A stretch of DNA of 64,000 nucleotides from Paenibacillus alba. Its GTDB lineage: Bacteria; Bacillota; Bacilli; Paenibacillales; NBRC-103111. The first letter of the stretch is position 1; every line of letters starts with the position of its first letter. Location: positions 149,289 through 213,288 of the forward strand of contig NZ_JABMKZ010000009.1 in NCBI RefSeq assembly GCF_013204855.1, read 5' to 3'. The position numbers and the translations under genes are program-made. This document shows positions 42,590-50,457 of this stretch, piece by piece. The notes under the pieces are model-generated. The model was not told the origin of the DNA, made no database searches, and saw only the letters and a program-made list of their open reading frames with translations.

Positions 42590-44563
42590 TCATTGCGACT
42601 GTACATCGAAGTCGCGCTCTAGAAGCACACGTTCTCCCACCTTGAAAACGGCCTTCAAGTGGTTCACTCCTGGCTTCAACTGCTTATTTAAGGAAATATC
42701 GTTAAGTACGGTGGTGTAGTTCAAGTAATAGAGTCTCTGATTGGAGGCAACCACGGGTTCGGAGGATGTCCCCGGCGAATTAGTTGAATTCCGATCGTAG
42801 ACGTACAGTTTTAAGCTATTTCTTACTTCGTAGGGGGCTAATCTTTCATTATCATAGCTAAGGACGGAAAGATGCAAAGTATTGCCTTCCACCGCAGCAG
42901 GCGGATTGAAGCCCTCAAACGTATATTGAACCTCGCTCAAGATGACCTCGCTGTGATTCGGCTGGATCTGTGTGGAGGCGCCCAACAATGTTCTCATATC
43001 TTCGATGCCCAGATTGGGCACACCATTAGCTGAGGAGCTTGTTGGAGCAGTGGATAGCGGCAGCTTTCGCGGGTTTCCACCCTGCCAGAACAGGACCGCT
43101 TCTTGCTCGCCGGGCTTTATTTGAAAAGAGTAGCCTAAACCATCGTCGAATGTCCATTTGTTATCTTGACTCGGACCCGATAGGACGTAATGATACATTT
43201 TCGCTAGAAAGGCGGAATCGAGATATAACTGTCCGTCTAAATCGTATCCTACTTTGGCGTTACCGAATGTAAGGTTATTGTCATTCAGGTATAAAGCTCC
43301 TTTACTGCTTATATCACCGATGATAGGCTTATCCAGCTCTCTGCCGGCTGGATGAATGCGATCCAACTGAGGATTCAGTGTAATCCACGCATTGCCAAGG
43401 AATGTAGATATTTGAAACCACTGAATGCCGTCTGAATTGGTCCAAGATGCAAGCGGATGTAAGGATTGGGGGCCTAGGATACCGTTGTTCAAAAGGATAT
43501 TTTCATCCGGATAGCGAAGCAGTCCCGTCGTGGTCGAACGCAATTCAATGGTTGCACTTTCAGGCTTGGCATCTTCGGGATCCGCGAACCTTGGATTGAA
43601 CCAGCCCTCGCCTTCGTTGGCCTTTACATGATACCAAACGTTATTCGCCCTGTTGAACTGATAGGGTTGGATCTCCTCGAATACCTTGAGCGTCTGGGGG
43701 GCAATTAGGATCGGCTCCTGAGCATACTCGGAAGGGGCAGGAAATAAGGGAGCTGGCAAATGACGTTGGATCGTGTCATCCTTGTCTATCACAAGCTGAC
43801 CGGAGTATGGAGTCCATTGCAGCCCTTTATCCGTATGAATCTGGTAGATGCTGCCTGCCGGAGAGCGGAATTCCCCTGCTTCGCTTAGAATCTGATTTTC
43901 AATGTAAGTTGCATCTTGTTCCGATGAAGGATAGTTCATAAAGGGGAAGTCGCTAACTTCCACGTGCGCATAGTATTTTCTCTTGTTTGCAGCTTGGTAG
44001 GAACCGATTTTCTTGACAGGCAAATGAATCCACTGATCTCCCAACCAGCTTGTCTGTATCTTCAGCCACTTATCTCTGCTTTCCTTATAAGAAGGACTAT
44101 AAAACCATTGCTTTTCGGCTCCCGCAATGACAACCTCCTGCGGAGACAACACGGCCGAAGAGGGGATATTGTCTTTGGGGTTTGCATAGATCGGCGTGTT
44201 CTCCAGCAGCGTGATGGAGGGAGGAGGAGGCACATCGATCGATTGTGGATATGTTTTCACCCACCTATCACCGTTGCTGGTATGAATTTTCCACCAACTT
44301 GGATTGGTTGCCCAGCCTGATTCGGCTTCTACAACTTCAACCACCTGAGGAGAGAACGAGCCTTCGGCTTTATTTTTCAAGGCATTGGGAATTACATAAT
44401 AGGGTGTATTTTCCAGCAACGTCAAACTCTTGGGAATATGAATCCCATCTGCGGCTTCCGTAGGAGTATCTTCATATTCAGAAGCTGCTGCTTGATGAAG
44501 AGCTGCTGTTGTCGCCATACTTATTCCCAATAAGAGCGTTAACGCTAGTTTCGTTCGGATCAC
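42590..44563 (-). CDS. Secreted multidomain protein with SH3-like repeats, function unknown
   Basis: 657 aa from a GTG at 44563, which has GAAGGAGA at 7-bp spacing. An upstream GTG (44596) has no ribosome site. An N-terminal signal peptide ('LALTLLLGISMATTAAL') precedes at least five repeats of ~70-80 residues: 'LLENTPYYVIP...WWKIHT', 'LLENTPIYANP...WLKIQTSWLGDQWI', 'VFEEIQPYQF...WYHVKA', 'LRSTTTGLLRYP...WFQISTFLGNAWI'. They resemble bacterial SH3 cell-wall-binding domains. The last ~230 residues include a copper-amine-oxidase-like segment and a beta-sandwich tail. No catalytic motif is recognised. Confidence 0.8.
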   Translation of the reverse strand: MIRTKLALTLLLGISMATTAALHQAAASEYEDTPTEAADGIHIPKSLTLLENTPYYVIPNALKNKAEGSFSPQVVEVVEAESGWATNPSWWKIHTSNGDRWVKTYPQSIDVPPPPSITLLENTPIYANPKDNIPSSAVLSPQEVVIAGAEKQWFYSPSYKESRDKWLKIQTSWLGDQWIHLPVKKIGSYQAANKRKYYAHVEVSDFPFMNYPSSEQDATYIENQILSEAGEFRSPAGSIYQIHTDKGLQWTPYSGQLVIDKDDTIQRHLPAPLFPAPSEYAQEPILIAPQTLKVFEEIQPYQFNRANNVWYHVKANEGEGWFNPRFADPEDAKPESATIELRSTTTGLLRYPDENILLNNGILGPQSLHPLASWTNSDGIQWFQISTFLGNAWITLNPQLDRIHPAGRELDKPIIGDISSKGALYLNDNNLTFGNAKVGYDLDGQLYLDSAFLAKMYHYVLSGPSQDNKWTFDDGLGYSFQIKPGEQEAVLFWQGGNPRKLPLSTAPTSSSANGVPNLGIEDMRTLLGASTQIQPNHSEVILSEVQYTFEGFNPPAAVEGNTLHLSVLSYDNERLAPYEVRNSLKLYVYDRNSTNSPGTSSEPVVASNQRLYYLNYTTVLNDISLNKQLKPGVNHLKAVFKVGERVLLERDFDVQSQ

Positions 44564-44627
44564 AGCGGAGTCTCCTTCTCTATTACTTTTTTTCACTATT
44601 TTACCATATAAAATGCGTTATACTAGA

Positions 44628-44651
44628 AAAAGCTGCCAGCTGGCAGCTTTT
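44628..44651 (-). terminator. Palindromic terminator of the stress-type dehydrogenase gene
   Basis: AAAAGCTGCCAGC and its complement form an uninterrupted 24-bp palindrome with A/T tails on both sides. It lies 21 bp beyond the stop of the minus-strand dehydrogenase. Confidence 0.85.
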
Positions 44652-44672
44652 CTTTCAGTGACCTCAGGCGCT

Positions 44673-45572
44673 TTATGTTTCTGTCATCGTGCCACCGTTT
44701 ACATGCAGCACTTGACCTGTCACATAGCCGGAATCGTCCGATGCCAAATAGACATAGGTTGGAGCCAGCTCGAAGGGTTGGCCTGCACGGCGCATCGGTG
44801 TGTCAACACCGAAGGTTTTGATATATTCGGCCGAGTAGCTGGCTGGTTGAAGCGGAGTCCAGATGGGGCCTGGAGCAACGGCGTTCACTCGGATACCATA
44901 CTGGACCAATTGCAGGGACAGTGATCTCGTAAAGGAAACGATCGCTCCTTTGGAGGAGGAGTAATCAAGCAGGAGCGGTGCTCCGGCATAAGCGGTAACT
45001 GAAGTTGTGCTGATGATAGAGCTTCCTGGCTTCAAGTGCTTCAATGCTTCTTGGGTGAGGAAGAAATTCGGAAAGATGTTCGTTCGGAACGTATCCTCCA
45101 GCTGCTGACGTGTTATATGGATAATATTCGGCTGAGGAAATTGTACGCCTTGGTTAATGACCAAGATATCCAATCGTCCGAAGTGCTCGACGGTTTGGCA
45201 GACGGCTTCCCGGCACCAAGCTTCTTCGCGCAGATCTCCCGGCAAAAGCAAGCAGCGCCGGCCATACTTCTCCACCATGCGGGAAGTCTGCGCGGCATCC
45301 TCGTGTTCATCGAAATAAGGAATGGCCACATCTGCGCCTTCCTTGGCGAAGGCAATGGCCACTGCGCGGCCAATACCGCTGTCGCCCCCTGTAATAATGG
45401 CTACTTTATCCAAGAGCTTGCCGCTTCCGACATAAGACGGGTTATCCGAGATCGGCAGCGGATTCATTACATATTCAAAGCCTGGCTGACGGTCTTGATG
45501 CTGCGGAGGAAAAGATAGGGGAGTCAGCTCGCATTTCTTTTCTTCACCATAATAAGGGTATATGGGGTACAT
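44673..45572 (-). CDS. Short-chain dehydrogenase/reductase, YhdF/YhxC-like
   Basis: 299 aa. A ~50-residue N-terminal extension rich in Pro and Tyr ('FPPQHQDRQPG') is typical of the general-stress SDR group (YhdF, YhxC, GsiB-associated). The NAD(P) motif is 'TGGDSGIG' (61-68), with the active-site Tyr204 and Lys208 in 'DYSSSKGA'. CAGGAGGA precedes the ATG. The substrate is not known for this group. Confidence 0.9.
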   Translation of the reverse strand: MYPIYPYYGEEKKCELTPLSFPPQHQDRQPGFEYVMNPLPISDNPSYVGSGKLLDKVAIITGGDSGIGRAVAIAFAKEGADVAIPYFDEHEDAAQTSRMVEKYGRRCLLLPGDLREEAWCREAVCQTVEHFGRLDILVINQGVQFPQPNIIHITRQQLEDTFRTNIFPNFFLTQEALKHLKPGSSIISTTSVTAYAGAPLLLDYSSSKGAIVSFTRSLSLQLVQYGIRVNAVAPGPIWTPLQPASYSAEYIKTFGVDTPMRRAGQPFELAPTYVYLASDDSGYVTGQVLHVNGGTMTET

Positions 45573-45792
45573 AAGGGTTATCCTCCTGTTGTCGCGTACT
45601 CATATGCAGGATATTCACCTAGTCACAGAAGAGTGACCGAATCTACGCAATAATTGAAGCCAAACTTATTTATCATTTTGATAAAATCATTCAGCAAATA
45701 GGGAGAAGGAAACGGTAGAGGGCAATAAGTAAAAAGAAGCCCCCTTAAAGTCAAGTTAGAGGGATTACCCAGGGGGATGAGAGTAAGTATGA
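45573..45792. other. Intergenic sequence left of the operator
   Basis: There is no gene here. It contains the ribosome site and presumed promoter of the minus-strand dehydrogenase. A C/G-rich inverted stretch, CCCCCTTA...GGGGG, lies at about 45740-45776, just left of the cre-type operator. Confidence 0.5.
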
Positions 45793-45822
45793 TTGAACTA
45801 GTTGTGAGAGCGTTCTCACAAT
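45793..45822 (+). promoter_or_regulatory. Promoter with embedded cre/LacI-type operator
   Basis: TTGAAC (45793-45798) and CACAAT (45817-45822), 18 bp apart, form a moderate sigma-A promoter. Between them lies a perfect palindrome at 45802-45821 (TTGTGAGA-GCGT-TCTCACAA). Its core TGAGAGCGTTCTCA (45805-45818) matches the cre consensus TGWNANCGNTNWCA at every fixed position. Binding of CcpA or another LacI-family protein there would block the promoter. Confidence 0.68.
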
Positions 45823-45828
45823 AAAGTC

Positions 45829-45960
45829 AAAAAAGAGGCCCGCAGGGAGCAAGATCTCGCTTGCGCGGATGAGTAAAGCATGGATTGAAGCTCCGTAAGA
45901 GGCGAATCCAATTAGGACTGTCAACCTTCGCTTATGCGATAAGGTGGCGGTCTTTTTTTG
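45829..45960 (+). ncRNA. Candidate structured small RNA or regulatory leader
   Basis: About 130 nt between the cre-controlled promoter and a T7 run. Three elements can be drawn: an imperfect hairpin CCGC...GCAAG/CTTGC...GCGG (45839-45869); GGATT/AATCC enclosing GCTC-CGTAA-GAGGC (45882-45909); and a three-part terminator GACTG/CGGTC, ACCTT/AAGGT, CGC/GCG (45917-45952) followed by T7. It matches no riboswitch consensus I know. It is either a free small RNA or a leader that attenuates the dehydrogenase gene starting at 46027. Confidence 0.55.
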
Positions 45961-46026
45961 CTAGAATTGTGTGAATGATATGTTTAAGGATTAGATAGGG
46001 TAAAATAGTGAAAAGGAGTGAATCAT

Positions 46027-46800
46027 ATGCCCAAAATTGCAGCCATTACAGGTGGCGGTCAAGGAATAGGACGCGCCATAGCTTTGGCTTATGCCAAGGA
46101 AGGTTATCGTGTCTCTATCGCCGATGTAGATTATGATGCTGGTATGGAGACGCTGAGCCTCTTGAAAACCTATACGAATGATGCTTTATTTATGAAGCTG
46201 GACATATCGAAGGAAGAGGAAGTCCGTCTATGGATGGAACGCACAGCTGCGGAATTAGGCGGCATTGATGTGTTAGTCAATAATGCAGGAATCATGCATA
46301 ACGAAGACGTATTGGCATTGACGGCGGAGCAGTTCCACCGGGTGATTTCGGTCAATTTGGGAGGCGCGTTTCTCTGTTCGCAAGCTGCGGCTCGCCTGAT
46401 GAAGGAGAGTGGCAAAGGGGGCTCTATCATTAACATGGCCTCCACGAGAGCGTACATGTCTGAAGCGAATACCGAGGCCTATTCCGCCTCCAAGGGTGGT
46501 ATCGCTGCCTTAACTCACGCCATGGCGGTTAGTTTAGGGGATTACGGCATTCGCGTTAATGCGATCTCACCGGGTTGGATCGAGGTAAGAGACTGGCAGA
46601 GCGGTTCCAAGAAGGAAAGGCCTGTCCATTCCGAGATAGATCGCAGCCAGCATCCGGTAGGCCGAGTGGGGAAGCCGGAAGATGTCGCTTCAGCTTGTTT
46701 GTATTTATCCAGCGATCAAGCGGGATTTATCACAGGCCAGAATTTGACGATAGATGGCGGAATGTCAGTTAAAATGATTTATGCGGAGGACGAAGGCTGA
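46027..46800 (+). CDS. Short-chain dehydrogenase/reductase, glucose 1-dehydrogenase-like
   Basis: 257 aa from the ATG at 46027; an in-frame GTG at 46018 lies within AAAAGGAGTG and is less likely. Motifs: 'TGGGQGIG' (8-15), 'NNAG' (85-88), Tyr152 and Lys156 in 'AYSASKGG', and 'ISPGWIEV'. This is the classical SDR family that includes glucose 1-dehydrogenase and 3-oxoacyl-ACP reductase. It is preceded by the operator-controlled RNA, so sugar-related regulation is possible. The substrate is not defined. Confidence 0.9.
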   Translation: MPKIAAITGGGQGIGRAIALAYAKEGYRVSIADVDYDAGMETLSLLKTYTNDALFMKLDISKEEEVRLWMERTAAELGGIDVLVNNAGIMHNEDVLALTAEQFHRVISVNLGGAFLCSQAAARLMKESGKGGSIINMASTRAYMSEANTEAYSASKGGIAALTHAMAVSLGDYGIRVNAISPGWIEVRDWQSGSKKERPVHSEIDRSQHPVGRVGKPEDVASACLYLSSDQAGFITGQNLTIDGGMSVKMIYAEDEG

Positions 46801-46911
46801 TTGTGGATAAAGTCCTGCAATTCAATTTGTTTTATGCCATAATGGAACCAAATACGCCCTAATTTATAGGGGTATGGGGACAAAGACGGAGAAATGATTG
46901 GAGGAATAATC

Positions 46912-49557
46912 TTGCATAAAATCGATTTCAATCGTGATCCAGTATTTAAACAAGTTTTTACTTGCGCGCCTAATGCGATAGCCTTGGTGTCTACCGATGG
47001 AATGATTCGTAAAGTCAATCCATCTTTCTATGAAACTTTGGGTTATACGGAACAAGAAGCAGAAGGATTTGCATTCCAGGAAATTACTCATCCGGCAGAT
47101 TGGCCGAGGGTGAGCAAACGGCTCGAAGAGCTGCTAAGCGGGAATGAATGCTTTGATGAAATAGAGAAGCGATGTTTTCAGAAAAACGGCAACTTGATCT
47201 GGACGTCCGTAAGGATTTCTGTTGTTCGTGATGAGACAGCGAGCCCGCTCTATTTTATCATTCATATGATTGATATCTCAGAGAAAAAGGCGACACATCA
47301 AAGATTGTTAGAGATTGAAGATAGGTATGATCTGATCTCGCAAAATGCTCAAGATATTATTACCTTTGTGAATCCTGACGGTAAAATTCAGTATGTATCA
47401 CCATCAATTTGCGATCTATTGGGCTATGAGCCTGAAGAATTAATAGGCAGAGAGAGTACGGAATTAAACCACCCGGATGATTTATTACAGATGCAGTCCA
47501 CGTCATTGATCGACCAGAATATATTTACATATCGGGCACGTCATAAAAATGGTACCTATATTTGGCTGGAAACCGCCACGAAACTTATTCGGGATGAGCA
47601 AGGTCATCTGCTGAACATATTAGGGATAGGCCGTGATATTACAGAGCGCAAGACGTATCAGGACAGTCTGGCAGAGGCTCAGCATATTGCAGCGCTGGGA
47701 AGTTGGGAAATTGATTTCCTGGAACAAAAGATTAGCTTCTCAGATGAATTTTTCCGCATTTATAATTTGCCAAAAAACAGCTTGCCCACGGACCCGACGG
47801 CTCTTATCACGCTTATTCATCCTGAAGATCAACTGCAATTCAAAGCCTTCACGGATCAAGCCAAGCGAGGTGGTTCTTCTAGTTTAGAATTCCGCAATTT
47901 GCAGCCCGATGGTTCAATTAAATATATGCAAATACGCGTTTCGGTGTTGTTCGATGAGAATGGAAGCGCGACCCGCATGAATGGAACTACTCAAGATATT
48001 ACGGAGCGCAAATTAAATGAGTTGAAATTGCAAGAATCGGTAGAGCGGTACAACTCTTTGAAGAAATACAACCATGATGCTGTTATCTCCTTGGACGTCC
48101 ATGGCAAAATCATTAACACAAATGAGATGGCAGCGAAGCTGACCGGCTACAGCATTGCAGAAATGAGAGGAGAGAATATCTCCAAATTCATCAGTGAACA
48201 AAACGTAAGCCATATCTTGTCCAACTCGATGGAAGATCTCACCGCAGAGCGAAATATTAATAAAATTAGGCATAGAGACGGCCATGACGTAGAGGTGCTT
48301 GTCACGATAGCCCCGATCATTATCAATAAGCAAAACGCCGGATATTATGTCATTGCCAAAGATATGACCGAGCAAAAGGCGCTTCTAATTGCCAAGGAAG
48401 CCGCTGAGAAAACAAACAAAGCCAAGAGTGAGTTCCTTGCCATGATGAGCCATGAAATCCGAACCCCCATGAATGGCGTCATTGGGATGACAGATTTGCT
48501 TCTAAATACGACGGAATTGGATGATGAGCAGCAAGAGTATGTTGAAATCATTCATAAAAGCGGCAATACACTCATTACCATTATTAACGATATTCTCGAC
48601 TTCTCCAAGATCGAAGCCGGCAAAACAGAACTGCAAATGCAATCCATGGATATCAGAGATTGTATTGCCGAGGCCCGCGATGTGCTGCTGCCTAAGGCAA
48701 CGGAGAAAGATCTCTATGTTGACATAGATGTCCCGCCAGATATTCCCCATGCCTTACTAGGCGACTACGATCGTGTCAAGCAGATCATGTTGAATATCAT
48801 CGGCAACGCGATTAAGTTTACTCTGAGTGGCGGAGTGAGCATTCGGGTTGAAGATGGGGGAAGCGAGAACGGCAGGCGCCAGCTCAAATTTACATTTAAA
48901 GACACCGGTATCGGCATACCGAAGGAAAAGTTGATCTATTTGTTTGATCCTTTTCATCAATTGGAGAGTTTTATGACACGTAAATCGGAGGGAACGGGAT
49001 TAGGGTTAGCGATTAGCCGGAAGCTGGTTGAGCTTATGTCCGGAGATATTTGGGTTGAACATACAGACGAGCTTGGGGCAACTTTCGTGTGCACGATTTG
49101 GTTGAAGGAACTTGAGGATGAATCCAAGCCAACTCATTTGCCTGCCAGTGAGGAGCCGACTGCGCTGAAACCATTGAAAATTTTAATCGCGGAAGATAAC
49201 GAAATTAACCAGATTATTTTGACCAAAATGATTGAAAAGATGGGCCATGCGACAAGCATCGTTGAAAATGGCAATCAAGTTATCCGAGCCTTGGCTTATG
49301 ATAGGTATGACATCATCTTCATGGACGTCCGCATGCCGGAAATGAACGGGATTGATGCGACCAAACAGATCAAGGACATGCTGCCGCCGGAACAAATGCC
49401 TTACATCATTGCGGTTACGGCTAACGCCTTAAAGGGTGATCGTGAAAAGTGTTTGGAAGCCGGTATGGATGATTACATCAGTAAACCGATAAAAACTGGC
49501 GTTATATTTGAGATGATTGAGAAGTACCAGAAGCAGAATCAACCTGCAATCAGATAA
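46912..49557 (+). CDS. Hybrid sensor histidine kinase with four PAS domains and a receiver
   Basis: 881 aa, cytoplasmic. I use the TTG at 46912 because GGAGGA (46900-46905) fits it; the ATG at 46894 has a site only 2 bp away. Four PAS/PAC units are visible at ~5-130, 130-255, 255-375 and 375-490, several ending in 'DITERK'-like motifs. The HisKA H-box is 'MSHEIRTPMNG' (His514), followed by N ('NIIGNAIKFT'), G1 ('DTGIGIP') and G2 ('GTGLGL') boxes. The receiver near 765-875 has the phospho-acceptor Asp805 in 'IFMDVRMPEMNG'. No HPt protein or regulator is adjacent, so it is an orphan; the PAS domains suggest redox or small-ligand sensing. Confidence 0.92.
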   Translation: MHKIDFNRDPVFKQVFTCAPNAIALVSTDGMIRKVNPSFYETLGYTEQEAEGFAFQEITHPADWPRVSKRLEELLSGNECFDEIEKRCFQKNGNLIWTSVRISVVRDETASPLYFIIHMIDISEKKATHQRLLEIEDRYDLISQNAQDIITFVNPDGKIQYVSPSICDLLGYEPEELIGRESTELNHPDDLLQMQSTSLIDQNIFTYRARHKNGTYIWLETATKLIRDEQGHLLNILGIGRDITERKTYQDSLAEAQHIAALGSWEIDFLEQKISFSDEFFRIYNLPKNSLPTDPTALITLIHPEDQLQFKAFTDQAKRGGSSSLEFRNLQPDGSIKYMQIRVSVLFDENGSATRMNGTTQDITERKLNELKLQESVERYNSLKKYNHDAVISLDVHGKIINTNEMAAKLTGYSIAEMRGENISKFISEQNVSHILSNSMEDLTAERNINKIRHRDGHDVEVLVTIAPIIINKQNAGYYVIAKDMTEQKALLIAKEAAEKTNKAKSEFLAMMSHEIRTPMNGVIGMTDLLLNTTELDDEQQEYVEIIHKSGNTLITIINDILDFSKIEAGKTELQMQSMDIRDCIAEARDVLLPKATEKDLYVDIDVPPDIPHALLGDYDRVKQIMLNIIGNAIKFTLSGGVSIRVEDGGSENGRRQLKFTFKDTGIGIPKEKLIYLFDPFHQLESFMTRKSEGTGLGLAISRKLVELMSGDIWVEHTDELGATFVCTIWLKELEDESKPTHLPASEEPTALKPLKILIAEDNEINQIILTKMIEKMGHATSIVENGNQVIRALAYDRYDIIFMDVRMPEMNGIDATKQIKDMLPPEQMPYIIAVTANALKGDREKCLEAGMDDYISKPIKTGVIFEMIEKYQKQNQPAIR

Positions 49558-49560
49558 AAG

Positions 49561-49593
49561 AAGGCTGCCGACACGTGTGTCGGCAGCCTTTGT
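49561..49593. terminator. Bidirectional terminator between convergent genes
   Basis: AAGGCTGCCGACAC pairs with GTGTCGGCAGCCTT; T-rich tails occur on both strands. It serves the hybrid kinase and the azoreductase. Confidence 0.92.
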
Positions 49594-49603
49594 TATGCCA
49601 AGC

Positions 49604-50239
49604 TTAGAAGCTGGAAGCAAGCTCTTTGGCTTTAGCGATTGCTTTTTCTTTAATCGCCGGAGCTTGATCCGGAGAGAGTGCCATACCTTCAACGAAAAGA
49701 GCTTCGAAAGAAGGAATACCGAAGAACAAGGAGATTTTTTTCAAGTAGCTGAAGCCACTTTCCATGGTAGCACCAGGACCTTCGGAGTAGATACCGCCGC
49801 TAGCTTGGATATGTAATCCTTTTTTGCTAGTCAGTAGGCCAACCGGACCGTTTTCTGTGTATTTGAATGTTTTACCTGCTACAGCTACGGAATCAATGTA
49901 TGCTTTCAAAACTGGAGGGAAGGAGAAATTCCACATTGGGGAGACAAAGACATACTTATCAGCAGCAACGAATTGGTCTACAAGTGCGCCTAGGCGTGCA
50001 ACTTTTGCTTTTTCTGCATCAGTCAGTTGATCAAAAGCTGTACCGGATTGAAGTTTTCCCCAACCGCTGAACACATCAGCATCGATTTGTGGAACATCTT
50101 CTTTGTATAGATCCAGATAGATGACTTCATCGGAAGGATTCGCTTCACGGTAAGCGTCAATAAATTCTTTACCTACAGCCAAGCTATAGGATGTTTGGTG
50201 ATCGTGCGGGTGTGCGGTAATATACAAAACAGTAGACAT
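49604..50239 (-). CDS. azoR: FMN-dependent NADH-azoreductase / quinone reductase
   Basis: 211 aa, flavodoxin-like fold. '[23 protein letters not shown]' (4-26, split) is the FMN phosphate-binding start, '[19 protein letters not shown]' the typical AzoR block, and '[16 protein letters not shown]' the isoalloxazine-contacting loop. It probably detoxifies quinones rather than azo dyes in vivo. GAAGGGAAG precedes the ATG. It is divergent from the GGDEF-EAL gene. Confidence 0.93.
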   Translation of the reverse strand: MSTVLYITAHPHDHQTSYSLAVGKEFIDAYREANPSDEVIYLDLYKEDVPQIDADVFSGWGKLQSGTAFDQLTDAEKAKVARLGALVDQFVAADKYVFVSPMWNFSFPPVLKAYIDSVAVAGKTFKYTENGPVGLLTSKKGLHIQASGGIYSEGPGATMESGFSYLKKISLFFGIPSFEALFVEGMALSPDQAPAIKEKAIAKAKELASSF

Positions 50240-50457
50240 TAATTGTACTTCCCTTCTATATTTAAAATAATTACAGTTTTATTATAGATTATTATTAGTA
50301 AGTAGGCAATATAAATATAGTAAATAACCGTTTGGTTAAGAATGACGGATCCGACATACGAAGGATTTTCGTCAAACGATGTCGAAATGGAGGTTATAGC
50401 CTAGCATACATACGAGTTTTTACCATGATGACCATAGACGAAAGCAGGGGGAATCCA

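Noticed and set aside
45829..45960. T-box leader, known riboswitch or tRNA
   Set aside because: There is no T-box AGGGTGG bulge, no recognised riboswitch core and no T-loop/anticodon arrangement.
45982..46003. Sigma-B promoter (GTTTAA...GGGTAA) ahead of the dehydrogenase at 46027
   Set aside because: The spacer is only 10 bp; about 12-15 bp is expected.
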